Assembly (NCBI GenBank): GCA_031254315.1 | Contig: JAIRUQ010000027.1 | Span: 1-39,928, forward strand | DNA from: Treponema sp. | GTDB taxonomy: Bacteria; Spirochaetota; Spirochaetia; Treponematales; Breznakiellaceae | DNA length: 39,928 nucleotides | Reading direction: 5' to 3' | Part shown: positions 23,978-32,130 of the stretch, piece by piece | How positions within the stretch are numbered: the first letter of the stretch is position 1 | Layout of the letters: every line of letters starts with the position of its first letter | Notes under the pieces: model-generated | What the model was told of the DNA's origin: nothing | The model's input: only the letters and a program-made list of their open reading frames with translations | Databases searched by the model: none | Program-made: the position numbers and the translations under genes

Positions 23978-25153
23978 ATGCAAAACTTTGAATATTGTAA
24001 TAAAACAAAAATAATCTTTGGCAAGGGGACGGAAAAACAGGCAGGGAGCGAAACCGCTCAATACGCAAAAAAGGTCTTACTGCACCATTCAGGCGGTTCC
24101 GCCGTTCGCTCGGGGCTTATTGGCAGAATAAAGGACAGTTTGAAGGACGCAGGAGTTGAATGGGCGGAATTGACGGGCGTACAGCCAAACCCCCGTCTTT
24201 CGCTGGTAAAAGAAGGCGTTAATATAGTAAAGAAAGAAAAAATTGAAATGATCCTTGCCGTCGGCGGCGGTTCCGCGATTGATTCTTCAAAAGCGATTGC
24301 TGTCGGCGCGGTAAATGACGGCGATTTATGGGACTTTTTCGACAGGAAAAAAAGCGCCGACAAAGCCCTGCCCGTTGGTGTTGTTCTGACCATTCCGGCG
24401 GCAGGAAGCGAATCGAGTATAAGCAGTGTCATTACAAATGAAGAGGGTCCGTGGAAAAGGGGGATAAACTTCCCTTGCATTCGCCCTGTTTTTGCGATAA
24501 TGAACCCCGAATTGACATATTCCTTGCCGCCTTATCAGACTGCCTGCGGAATAACAGACATGATGGCTCATATAATGGAACGCTATTTTACAAAAGAGCC
24601 TAATGTCGGACTTACAGACGAGCTTTGCGAAGGCACACTTAGAACAATCATCCGTAACGCAAGAAAAATTTTCAGCGGCGGCGAGAACAATTACGATGCA
24701 CGAGCGGAAATCATGTGGGCAGGGTCAATCGCTCACAACGGTCTTTTAGACACTGGGCGAATTGGCGACTGGGCGAGTCATGCCCTTGATCATGAACTGT
24801 CCGCTCTTTTTGAACTGGCTCATGGCGCGGGTCTTGCCATAATTTTTCCTGCATGGCTAAAGTACAACATCAAGGAAGACACCAAGCGTCTTGCCCGTTT
24901 CGCTGAAAAAGTGTGGGGCGTGGACGGCTCTTTTTATGACTGTGAACAAGCCGCGCTGGAAGGCGTTCTGCGCATGGAAAACTTCTTCCATTCGATAGGA
25001 ATGCCGATCCGTTTTGCGGAAGCAAACCTCGACCCGTCCCGTATCGGCGAAATGGCAAAACGCGCCGTCCATTTTGGTCCAATCGGCAATTACCGCAAAT
25101 TGGACGAAAAAGACGCAGTGGCTATTTATAAATTAGCGGCTGGGGAGGTGTAA
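23978..25153 (+). CDS. Iron-containing alcohol dehydrogenase, butanol-dehydrogenase type
   Basis: 391 residues. Group III iron-dependent alcohol dehydrogenase: N-terminal NKTKIIFGKGTEKQ, nucleotide-binding MILAVGGGSAIDSSKAIAVG, and the metal-binding region GITDMMAHIMERYF (Asp and His) followed by HELSALFELAHGAGLAI (His). The overall wording is nearest the NAD(P)H-dependent butanol dehydrogenase/YqhD branch, which reduces aldehydes at the end of fermentation. Placed head to head with the rnf operon, it fits a fermentative organism that balances NADH through Rnf and alcohol formation (inference). Confidence 0.92.
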   Translation: MQNFEYCNKTKIIFGKGTEKQAGSETAQYAKKVLLHHSGGSAVRSGLIGRIKDSLKDAGVEWAELTGVQPNPRLSLVKEGVNIVKKEKIEMILAVGGGSAIDSSKAIAVGAVNDGDLWDFFDRKKSADKALPVGVVLTIPAAGSESSISSVITNEEGPWKRGINFPCIRPVFAIMNPELTYSLPPYQTACGITDMMAHIMERYFTKEPNVGLTDELCEGTLRTIIRNARKIFSGGENNYDARAEIMWAGSIAHNGLLDTGRIGDWASHALDHELSALFELAHGAGLAIIFPAWLKYNIKEDTKRLARFAEKVWGVDGSFYDCEQAALEGVLRMENFFHSIGMPIRFAEANLDPSRIGEMAKRAVHFGPIGNYRKLDEKDAVAIYKLAAGEV

Positions 25154-25176
25154 AGCGTAATTTTGCCCGCGCTGAC

Positions 25177-25204
25177 GCCTTCCTAAAGGAAGGCTTACCT
25201 TTTC
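25177..25204 (+). terminator. Terminator of the alcohol dehydrogenase gene
   Basis: GCCTTCC-TAAA-GGAAGGC (25177-25194) is followed by TTACCTTTTC. Confidence 0.75.
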
Positions 25205-25339
25205 ACACACAGGGGCTTTTTTGGGCGCTACGGCGTGCCACCTTTATCAAGAGACACGGCTAACGCCGTGCGTTTTTCTGCCGGGGATTATAAGTCCCCA
25301 GTGTCTGCCATTCCACCTTTTCTTTTTAATAACTTTCTT
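25205..25339. other. Intergenic region with a hairpin and a tRNA half
   Basis: CACGGC-TAAC-GCCGTG (25255-25270) is a strong small hairpin, perhaps ending minus-strand transcription from the tRNA. No protein-coding gene is seen. The tRNA-like fragment is listed separately. Confidence 0.4.
25283..25317 (-). pseudogene. tRNA-Leu fragment (D arm and anticodon arm only)
   Basis: 35 nt that match 25380-25414 of the neighbouring tRNA-Leu with one difference, 97 bp away in the same orientation. The difference lies in the anticodon loop, changing the anticodon from UAA to UAU. The acceptor stem and the T arm are absent, so it cannot be a functional tRNA. Confidence 0.8.
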
Positions 25340-25422
25340 TGCCGATGATGAGACTCGAACTCATACCCCATTGCTAGGAGGGGATTTTAAGTCCCCAGTG
25401 TCTGCCATTCCACCACATCGGC
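25340..25422 (-). tRNA. tRNA-Leu, anticodon UAA
   Basis: 83 nt on the minus strand. The acceptor stem is GCCGATG paired with CATCGGC, with discriminator A. The anticodon stem is GGGGA/TCCCC with loop CTTAAAA, a class II variable arm is present, and the T loop is TTCGAGT. CCA is not encoded. Confidence 0.95.
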
Positions 25423-25543
25423 TTTTTGTTCGCTATTTGGAACAAGCCTATTTTACCTGTTTTGAGGGCAGTTGGCAATGACTTGGCTCTTTTGGGGCTT
25501 AATTTTTCCCCCTTTTTCTCCGATATTGAAAGGGGGGTATACC

Positions 25544-26044
25544 ATTAAAAAGCTATCAATAATTATTTTCGCGCTGTTGGTTGCAACCGCGCTTTATGCC
25601 GATGATGAAGTTTCCGTTGGTTTTCATAATTTCCAATGGGGAACAAGCATGGAAACATTCAAAGCAAGAATGGGAAATCCTGCTCATGTTAGCGAGGTCA
25701 ATGGGCTTCAATCGCTCGTTTATGACAATATTCGGGTGTCGGGTTATCCGGTATTCATGCTCGCCTATTTTTCCAGAAACGGACTTGAAGGCGGCACTTA
25801 CTATTTTAACACGACCAGCCTTGACGAACTGATGAAGTGCTATACCGATATGCAAACCGAGCTTACAGCATTATACGGACCCACCCTGCTCTTCGACAGA
25901 ATGTTAAGGGAAATGCGCCCTTATGAAACTTCATGGAATTTCCCAAGCGGATATGTCTATCTAAAGGCAAACACAAGCAGGAATGAACCCGTAACCCTTT
26001 GGTACTCATCCCCTACGCTGACCAGAATATTAACCGGTTCCTGA
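25544..26044 (+). CDS. Small secreted protein of unknown function
   Basis: About 166 residues with a clear signal peptide (KKLSIIIFALLVATALYA, cleavage before DDEV). The mature part contains VGFHNFQWGTSMETFKARMG and a region with Y-rich motifs (GGTYYFNTTSLDELMKCY, LTALYGP), a layout seen in small periplasmic proteins of unknown function. I do not recognise the family. The start is unusual. AAAGGGGGG at 25529-25537 is a very strong ribosome-binding site, and 6 nt later an ATT stands where ATG would be expected. Other in-frame starts are TTG 25526 and ATG 25478, the latter adding a second hydrophobic stretch (WLFWGLIFPP). Confidence 0.6.
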   Translation: MKKLSIIIFALLVATALYADDEVSVGFHNFQWGTSMETFKARMGNPAHVSEVNGLQSLVYDNIRVSGYPVFMLAYFSRNGLEGGTYYFNTTSLDELMKCYTDMQTELTALYGPTLLFDRMLREMRPYETSWNFPSGYVYLKANTSRNEPVTLWYSSPTLTRILTGS

Positions 26045-26054
26045 TGCTCTTATA

Positions 26055-26651
26055 TTAACCGCTCTTCATCTCCGCGATAGCGGCGTTGACATCTGCCTCA
26101 CAGGAGCGCATGGCAAGAATTGTCTTTTCAATGAGCGTATCAAGTTCCCAGCCAAGTAAAGCAGAGCCGTCTTCTATTACTTTTCGGGAACAGCCGGCGG
26201 CAAAGGCGGGGGTTTTATATTTCTTTTTTACCGATTTTACTTCCATGTCCATAACGCTCTTTGACGGTCTTATAATCGCCGCCGCCCAGATGAGACCTGT
26301 CAATTCGTCTGCGGCAAAAAGAATTTTTTCCATTGTGTGTTCCGGTTTTGCGTCCACAGTTGTTAATCCGTAACCGTGAGAACATACGGCGTGGATTAAT
26401 TCTTCACTTACGCCGCCTGAGCGAAGTAACTGCGGCGCTTTAATGCAATGCTGATCGGGGAACTGCTCAAAGTCAATGTCGTGAAGCAATCCGGCGATAG
26501 ACCAGAACTCTTCTTCATCACTAAAGCCCTGATCCTTAGCGAACCATTTCATCACGCCTTCAACAGTCAAAGCGTGTTGAAGGTGAAACGGGTCTTTGTT
26601 GTACTGTTTGAGAAGTTCCCAAGCCTGAGCGCGGCTTATTTTCGCGTCCAT
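26055..26651 (-). CDS. HD-domain phosphohydrolase
   Basis: 198 residues. The pattern H...LQHALTVEGVM, WSIAGLLHDIDFEQFPDQH and HAVCSHGYG supplies the metal-binding histidines and the HD pair of the HD superfamily. A single compact domain, so probably a small metal-dependent phosphohydrolase. The substrate is unknown. Its ATG overlaps the rubrerythrin stop codon (TAATG), so the two are translationally coupled. Confidence 0.85.
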   Translation of the reverse strand: MDAKISRAQAWELLKQYNKDPFHLQHALTVEGVMKWFAKDQGFSDEEEFWSIAGLLHDIDFEQFPDQHCIKAPQLLRSGGVSEELIHAVCSHGYGLTTVDAKPEHTMEKILFAADELTGLIWAAAIIRPSKSVMDMEVKSVKKKYKTPAFAAGCSRKVIEDGSALLGWELDTLIEKTILAMRSCEADVNAAIAEMKSG

Positions 26652-27193
26652 TAATAATTTGCGGCTTTAATCTGAAAATACGCTTTTGGATGTTTGCAAA
26701 CAGGACATAATTCCAGCGCTTTCTTGCCAACAATAATATGTCCGCAGTTGGCGCATTGCCAAACCTGATCACCGTCACGTGAAAACACAATATCGCTTTT
26801 TACGTTGGCAAGCAGTTTGCGATAACGCTCTTCATGTTCTTTTTCAATCTTGCCTACCATTTCAAACAGAATGGCGATTTTATCAAAGCCTTCTTCTTTC
26901 GCGGTTTTCGCGAAACCTGCGTACATGTCTGTCCATTCAAAATTTTCGCCATCGGCGGCGGCTTTAAGATTTTCGGTGGTCGGCGGCACATCATCGTTGT
27001 GCAGAAGTTTAAACCAAATCTTCGCGTGTTCTTTTTCGTTGAGAGCGGTCTCGCGGAAAATCGCTCCAATTTGCTGGTAGCCCTCTTTTTCCGCTTTTGA
27101 AGCGAAATATTGATACTTGACATGCGCCTGTGATTCACCGGCAAACGCCGCCATCAAATTCTGTTCTGTTTTTGAACCTTTTAACTCAGCCAT
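26651..27193 (-). CDS. rbr: Rubrerythrin
   Basis: 180 residues. Peroxide-reducing di-iron protein: a four-helix part with [15 protein letters not shown] and [14 protein letters not shown], then [14 protein letters not shown] supplying the Glu/His metal ligands. A C-terminal rubredoxin-like domain has WQCANCGHI and [11 protein letters not shown]. Such proteins protect anaerobes from hydrogen peroxide. Ribosome-binding site GGAGG before the ATG. First gene of a two-gene unit with the HD hydrolase. Confidence 0.96.
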   Translation of the reverse strand: MAELKGSKTEQNLMAAFAGESQAHVKYQYFASKAEKEGYQQIGAIFRETALNEKEHAKIWFKLLHNDDVPPTTENLKAAADGENFEWTDMYAGFAKTAKEEGFDKIAILFEMVGKIEKEHEERYRKLLANVKSDIVFSRDGDQVWQCANCGHIIVGKKALELCPVCKHPKAYFQIKAANY

Positions 27194-27209
27194 TTTTTCC
27201 TCCTAAAAA

Positions 27210-27653
27210 TTATCTATTGGCTTTGTTGTATTCATCAAAAGTGGAATCTGTAGAGAGCGAAGAAAGTTCAATCATTTTCCTTTTATTACTCTTATGAATA
27301 AAACTAAATACTGAAAATTCTGTTCCTACTGTATATATAGCGCTGTTTTTTATGTTTGAAACAACTCCTGAAATACGATAGCCGGAAGGATAGTCTTTTT
27401 TAGTCGCTTCGTTAGTATTAGTAATTTCTTCCCATTTAAGTGAAGTTACTGTGAATTCCCATTTATCAGTTAAATTCTCAGTTATTATTTTATCGCCTGC
27501 ATAAGTAGTATCAAAATTAACATCGGGGGAATTGAGAACCCAATTGCCGTAATAAGGCGTTCTGTTGTCGTTGGGACCGCAAGCCGACAGCAAAAGAACC
27601 GTCGCCAATACAAAAATTATTCCGCTGAATAGGGCAAGTTTTGACTTTTTCAT
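27210..27653 (-). CDS. Small lipoprotein, paralogue 1
   Basis: 147 residues from ATG 27653, which follows CAGGAG; the longer upstream open frame is not coding. The signal peptide has lipobox LLLSAC at about residues 21-26. The mature domain begins with YYGNWVL and continues as a short all-beta-like region with WEFTVTSLKWEEI and a YPSGYRISGVVS stretch, similar to the neighbouring gene. This reads like a lipocalin-type small domain, but I cannot assign it. It is convergent with nothing nearby and lies 16 nt after rubrerythrin on the same strand. Confidence 0.72.
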   Translation of the reverse strand: MKKSKLALFSGIIFVLATVLLLSACGPNDNRTPYYGNWVLNSPDVNFDTTYAGDKIITENLTDKWEFTVTSLKWEEITNTNEATKKDYPSGYRISGVVSNIKNSAIYTVGTEFSVFSFIHKSNKRKMIELSSLSTDSTFDEYNKANR

Positions 27654-27834
27654 AAAGTTTCTCCTGAGGAAATTATACCATATATAAAGAAAAAATCCAG
27701 CCTTTTTTGAAGATTTTAGAGGGGAACAGAGCCTGCCTGTCCCTTTGACGGGACATTGCCGAAAAGTGCGGTTTTTCCCTTTTTTACTAGAAAAAACACT
27801 GCCCCGAAGAGCGGTCAAGGTAAAGTACAAATAA

Positions 27835-28296
27835 TCATTTAGAAACTTTGGTGTATACCCCAAAAAGACGTCCATCATAAGAAGATTGGTTAACCAATTT
27901 ATCACACTCTCTATTTATAAAGAAAGAATCTCTCCAGCTATTTCCAACATTATAGTTAGAATTTTCAGCTACTGCTGAAACATATCCAAAAATAGAATAA
28001 CCTAAAGGATAATCTCTCCCTGTTTCAAAGAGACGATTGATATCTCTTATCCATTCCAATTCAGATACCGTTTGATTATAATACTTCGAATCTTCCCTTG
28101 AACCTTCATCTCTATAAACTATCTTATCTGCAGAAATTGTAATAGAGCGAGCTGGATCATCATCACAAATCCAAGTGCCAAAAAAAGGTTCACGAAAAGC
28201 GAGAGATTCAATGTCTCCGTCACAAGCTGACAGCAAAAGGACTGCCGCCAATACAAAGATAATTCCGCTGAATAGGGCAAGTTGTGAATTTTTCAT
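27835..28296 (-). CDS. Small lipoprotein, paralogue 2
   Basis: 153 residues. The signal peptide is almost identical to that of paralogue 1 (LALFSGIIFVLA, lipobox LLLSAC). The mature part aligns along its length: FFGTWIC with YYGNWVL, VSELEWIRD with VTSLKWEEI, and YPLGYSIFGYVS with YPSGYRISGVVS. The rest has diverged. The ribosome-binding site is AAGGAG. The duplication includes about 90 bp across the start codon and the upstream sequence. Role unknown. Confidence 0.75.
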   Translation of the reverse strand: MKNSQLALFSGIIFVLAAVLLLSACDGDIESLAFREPFFGTWICDDDPARSITISADKIVYRDEGSREDSKYYNQTVSELEWIRDINRLFETGRDYPLGYSIFGYVSAVAENSNYNVGNSWRDSFFINRECDKLVNQSSYDGRLFGVYTKVSK

Positions 28297-28465
28297 AAAG
28301 TTTCTCCTTAAAAGAAGTTATATCACATATTAAAGAAAAAATCCAGTTTTTTTATAAATTTAGAAATAATAATTAGGATATCCCTTTTCGTTAACGTTGA
28401 GTTAGACATAGTTCCGCCGAAAGTTATATTTATTGGAGAATTGTGATTATTTTCATTTTATCATC
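28297..28465. other. Intergenic sequence between the DUF368 gene and the small lipoprotein
   Basis: AT-rich; includes the conserved upstream sequence of lipoprotein paralogue 2 (28297-28350). I see no gene and no convincing terminator. Confidence 0.4.
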
Positions 28466-29353
28466 TTATGATTGTTCAGAAATTTCGCTCTCAGGACTAT
28501 TTTCCTTTTCGTACTTTTTACTTGCTTTACAAATCCAATACGCGAAGAGCGCTCCGGCGATTGTTGTAATGACACACGCAAGCGAGCCAATCTGTAAATA
28601 ATTGTAATAGCCGTCAGGGTTTTGCCAGCCGGAAGCAATAGCGGCAACAAGAACAGCGGAAGCTAAAACAATTCCGACAATAAAGTGAAAAAATCCGGTG
28701 AAAACTTTTTTTATTAAAAACTCAATTCCTTTTGAGAACGGAAGCACAAAAATCAATATTCCAAGCGCGAAGGGAATTAAAACGGAAATATTTAAACTTT
28801 TAAAAGAATTAATCATCTGTTCGTACAACCCAAAAAGCACCAGAAAATTTGAGGAGCTGAATCCCGGAATTAAAATAACCAGAGCGACCAGAGCGCCTGT
28901 GCAAAACGCAGTTACAGGGTTAAGTTGAATATGACCCAATACCCAACTTCCCGAAAAGAGCAGGAACAAAGTCCCAAGTATAAAAGTCGCTATCAATACT
29001 CCGATGTGAAGCGGCTTCCTCCCCTTCTCGCCCGATCTTTGCCAAAGTTCAGGCATTGTTCCAAGTATCGCGCCGACAAAAAACCACAAAACAGGAGTTT
29101 GATAATTTTTTAACAAAAAACTCATGGGGTGCGAAATTATATAAATTCCAAGTAAGCCGCCTAACCCAACAGGAAGAAAAAATAAAATGTTTTTTATAAA
29201 GTTTTTTGTTATATTCGCTACAAACTCTACAATTCTTTCGTATAAACCAAAAACAACCGCAAGCGCCGCTCCGCTGACTCCCGGAAGAACAAAGTCCATC
29301 CCTATCGCGGCTCCCTTAAGAAAACGTAAAAACCAGTCAATAATTTTACCCAT
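28466..29353 (-). CDS. DUF368 (PopT-type) polyprenyl-phosphate transporter
   Basis: About 295 residues with roughly eight membrane helices. The two family motifs are present: FVLPGVSGAALAVVFGLYE near residue 25 and IPGFSSSNFLVLFGLYEQMI in the middle, an internally repeated arrangement. DUF368 members include PopT, which returns undecaprenyl phosphate across the membrane for cell-wall building. ATG 29353 is used, preceded by GGTGA; a GTG at 29362 that overlaps the upstream stop is an alternative. It is the last gene of the thyA-folA-nucleotidyltransferase run. Confidence 0.85.
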   Translation of the reverse strand: MGKIIDWFLRFLKGAAIGMDFVLPGVSGAALAVVFGLYERIVEFVANITKNFIKNILFFLPVGLGGLLGIYIISHPMSFLLKNYQTPVLWFFVGAILGTMPELWQRSGEKGRKPLHIGVLIATFILGTLFLLFSGSWVLGHIQLNPVTAFCTGALVALVILIPGFSSSNFLVLFGLYEQMINSFKSLNISVLIPFALGILIFVLPFSKGIEFLIKKVFTGFFHFIVGIVLASAVLVAAIASGWQNPDGYYNYLQIGSLACVITTIAGALFAYWICKASKKYEKENSPESEISEQS

Positions 29354-29358
29354 AACGT

Positions 29359-30279
29359 TCACCAAAGCGTAGGCGGATATATTCCGTCTGCTGTCATTTC
29401 TTCAATCTTTTTAATTGCCGTCTCCCTGTCTTCCTTGTAGGTAACGCCAAACCAAGTGGAATTTGCCGGTAAAACTTTTACTTTGATAATCCCCTTCTTT
29501 ATAAAATAATCAACGGCTTTAGGAATAAAACATTCGCTTTTAATCTGCCCTTTTACATCCGCAGAAAAAGTTTCTAAAAAATCATTAAAATATTTTTGAA
29601 ACTCAGGGAGTATACTGGGCGGAAATCCCCAAAAATTCATTGATACGGGAGTTTCGGGAAGAAGAGAGCGGACAGAGCCGTCAGGCGCGGTATTAAAAAT
29701 ACGTCCGTCTTTTTTCTCGATGGAAGTAAGCTCATCGACTCCGGCAAGATAGCCGTTGTCAACTTCGCAAACGCCGCGTGCGACAGTCCCCTGAAGACTG
29801 AGTGTTTTTTCAAGCAGGTAGGGAACAATCGAAGGCGTTTCACAGTCGGGACTGCGAAGGTGTTTGCCCATAACAGCAAAGGCTTCCCTTCCGTAAAAGT
29901 CATCGGCGTTTATTACCGTGAACGGAGCGTCAATTTTATCGGCGGCGCACAGCAAAGCATGCCCCGTACCCCACGGTTTGGTACGTCCCGCTTCTTGCGC
30001 CGCACGAAAAATATCAGGCGGAATTAAACTGTCCATATCCTGAAAAGCTAACTCGTATTTTACCTTTGAGCCTATCCTTGAAAGTACCTGTTCTGTAAAA
30101 TCTTTTTCTATATCATGGCGTATAATAAAAACAATTTTTTCAAAACCAGACTGCACAGCATCATATACCGAAAAATCAAGCAGTACCTCGCCGTTTTTTC
30201 CGATTTTATCCATTTGTTTAAGTCCGCCATAACGGCTTCCCATGCCTGCGGCAAGCACAACTAAAATGGGCGCTTTCAT
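29359..30279 (-). CDS. Nucleotidyltransferase, sugar-phosphate type
   Basis: 306 residues. N-terminal LAAGMGSRYGGLKQMDKIG is the pyrophosphorylase signature, and VINADDFYGREAF supplies the catalytic Asp residues. The product belongs to the NTP-transferase family that makes NDP-sugars or related compounds. The substrate is not clear. It overlaps folA by ATGA. Confidence 0.85.
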   Translation of the reverse strand: MKAPILVVLAAGMGSRYGGLKQMDKIGKNGEVLLDFSVYDAVQSGFEKIVFIIRHDIEKDFTEQVLSRIGSKVKYELAFQDMDSLIPPDIFRAAQEAGRTKPWGTGHALLCAADKIDAPFTVINADDFYGREAFAVMGKHLRSPDCETPSIVPYLLEKTLSLQGTVARGVCEVDNGYLAGVDELTSIEKKDGRIFNTAPDGSVRSLLPETPVSMNFWGFPPSILPEFQKYFNDFLETFSADVKGQIKSECFIPKAVDYFIKKGIIKVKVLPANSTWFGVTYKEDRETAIKKIEEMTADGIYPPTLW

Positions 30280-30767
30280 ATCCCCTCCTTGTCATTTCGC
30301 TTAATATAAGTATTAACAGAAAAAGTGTTAAAGTTAACAGAATTTGTTTTAATCCAGTATTCAGGGTCTATTTCGGGGAAAAAAGTATCGCCGTCGTAAT
30401 CTCCGGAGATAAGCGTAAAATCAATTTTATCCGCCAGAGGCATAGCCTGTTTATAAATTGACTCTCCGCCGCAGATAAATATTTTTTCATAATTAGCGCA
30501 GTATTCAATGGCGGATAACAAAGACGAAAAAACTTTTACATCGGGCGAGTCTTGGGCAGTTAAAGTTTTTGAAACAATTATGTTCAGCCTACCCGCAAGC
30601 GGTTTTTTGGGAAGGGACTCCCACGTCTTTCTGCCCATGATGCAAGGACTGCCCATCGTGCTCTCCTTAAAATGAGCGAGGTTCCCTTTTATTGACCAAG
30701 GCATCGCGTTGTCTTTGCCGATAACTCCGTTTTCCGCCGCAGCAACGATAATGATAATCTCGCTCAT
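30276..30767 (-). CDS. folA: Dihydrofolate reductase with Asn at the catalytic acid position
   Basis: 163 residues. Reduces dihydrofolate to tetrahydrofolate with NADPH. It has VAAAENGVIGKDNAMPW, then MGRKTWESLP (NADPH site) and IFICGGESIYKQAM. It follows thyA by one base on the same strand, so the operon pairs the enzyme that makes dihydrofolate with the one that recycles it. Oddity: in the stretch MPWSIKGNLAHFK the place of the usual catalytic Asp or Glu (Asp27 in E. coli) is Asn. The codon reads AAC. Identity is firm; activity is open. Confidence 0.94.
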   Translation of the reverse strand: MSEIIIIVAAAENGVIGKDNAMPWSIKGNLAHFKESTMGSPCIMGRKTWESLPKKPLAGRLNIIVSKTLTAQDSPDVKVFSSLLSAIEYCANYEKIFICGGESIYKQAMPLADKIDFTLISGDYDGDTFFPEIDPEYWIKTNSVNFNTFSVNTYIKRNDKEGI

Positions 30768-30768
30768 A

Positions 30769-31635
30769 CTACACCGCTATCTCAAATTTAATCGCAGGAT
30801 GAGGATCGTAGTCTTCGATGACCGTATCACCATAATGCCAGTCAAAGATAGAAGTGAAGTTTTCTGTCTTTATTCGCGGCAATATCTTTGGAGTACGGGT
30901 AATTTGCTGGCGAATTGCGTCAACATGATTCACATAAATGTGTGTATCTCCCAAAAAACCGATGAGTCTTCCCTCACCCAAACCGGCAGATTTCGCCAGC
31001 AGGTGCAAAAGACAGCCGTAACTCGCTATGTTAAACGGCAATCCAAGAGCGACATCAACAGAGCGCTGATTCCACAACAGGTTCAGCTTACCGTCAATCA
31101 CCGTTACCTGAAATGCGTAGTGGCAGGGCGGCAATGCCATGCGCGAAAGGTCAAGAGGATTCCACGCACTTACAATCATCCGGCGGTTATCAGGGTCTGA
31201 TTTTAAGGTTTGAACCAATTGCTTAAATTGATCGACGCCCTGCCCCTCAAACTGAGTGTTATACGCCATATAGCGTGCGCCAAAGTTGCGCCACTGCCAG
31301 CCGTAAATAGGACCAAGTTCGCGCTCACTCATCATTTTTGCTTTTGTTATCTCATCATTACCGTAAGGGACAGTAGAGGGACTGCACCACTCATCCCAGA
31401 TGTGGTTGTTCTGCTCTTTTAGCCACTCCTTGTCGGTAATGCCTCGAATAAAAAACTCCAGCTCAGATGCAACAAGGCGGAAAGGGACTTTTTTTGTGGT
31501 CAACAGGGGAAAGCCCTCTGCCATGTCATGTTCAAACATAGCCCCGGCGACAGACAGCGCACAAACGCCTGTACGGTTCGTCTTTGAAAAACCGTTATCG
31601 AGGATTTTTTGTACAATATCAAGATACGCTTTCAT
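30769..31635 (-). CDS. thyA: Thymidylate synthase
   Basis: 288 residues, slightly longer than E. coli ThyA. Makes dTMP from dUMP with methylenetetrahydrofolate. Motifs are PLLTTKKVPFRLVASELEFF, the catalytic Cys in ALPPCHYAFQV, DNRRMIVSAWNP, and QRSVDVALGLPFNIASYG (dUMP-binding Asn). The start is ATG 31635, with no clear ribosome-binding site; a TATTCT lies 7 nt upstream. Confidence 0.97.
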   Translation of the reverse strand: MKAYLDIVQKILDNGFSKTNRTGVCALSVAGAMFEHDMAEGFPLLTTKKVPFRLVASELEFFIRGITDKEWLKEQNNHIWDEWCSPSTVPYGNDEITKAKMMSERELGPIYGWQWRNFGARYMAYNTQFEGQGVDQFKQLVQTLKSDPDNRRMIVSAWNPLDLSRMALPPCHYAFQVTVIDGKLNLLWNQRSVDVALGLPFNIASYGCLLHLLAKSAGLGEGRLIGFLGDTHIYVNHVDAIRQQITRTPKILPRIKTENFTSIFDWHYGDTVIEDYDPHPAIKFEIAV

Positions 31636-31706
31636 TCATTTTAGAATAGCATAATAAGCTTAAAAAAAATAGAGCCATTTGTCCTTTTTTGATAATATTT
31701 ATAATT

Positions 31707-32084
31707 CTATTCCCACATATTCACACCATAATCCCATTTTTTATTTTTACTTGAATAAAATAAATACGGTCCATCAAATGAAGAAAAATAATGAAGTACA
31801 TAATCATCATTATTTTTGTTATACCATGGTTGAGTGGTTTCATTAAATTCTTTATTATCACCAAAAAATGTCTTTCTATAGATTGTTTCTATTGCTTCCC
31901 AATCAAATTCTTCAGGGTATTTTTTATTTAATTCGTAATATATTTCTAGTTCGGCTACTATTTTATTTCCATTATTTATTAAATCATAATATTTTATTTT
32001 TATAGGTAATACATTATATACAATAAAGAAACAAATAATTATTAATACAAGGAGCAATAAGTATGTTCTCACAGGATTTTTCAT
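31707..32084 (-). CDS. Small membrane-anchored protein of unknown function
   Basis: 125 residues. One N-terminal membrane helix (YLLLLVLIIICFFIVY), then a region with NGNKIVAELEIYYELNKKYPEEF. This resembles the spacing in pilin-like and similar anchored proteins (a long helix, then KYPEEF), but no cleavage site of a prepilin is seen. Much more AT-rich than neighbouring genes, suggesting transfer. Ribosome-binding site GGAGGG. No function can be given. Confidence 0.72.
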   Translation of the reverse strand: MKNPVRTYLLLLVLIIICFFIVYNVLPIKIKYYDLINNGNKIVAELEIYYELNKKYPEEFDWEAIETIYRKTFFGDNKEFNETTQPWYNKNNDDYVLHYFSSFDGPYLFYSSKNKKWDYGVNMWE

Positions 32085-32130
32085 TTTTACCCTCCAATAC
32101 TATTGCAATAAATTTTGGCTGGCATCTCAC

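Noticed and set aside
25230..25422. tRNA-associated attachment site of an integrated element
   Set aside because: The duplicated part is the D and anticodon arms rather than the 3' end, and no integrase is nearby.
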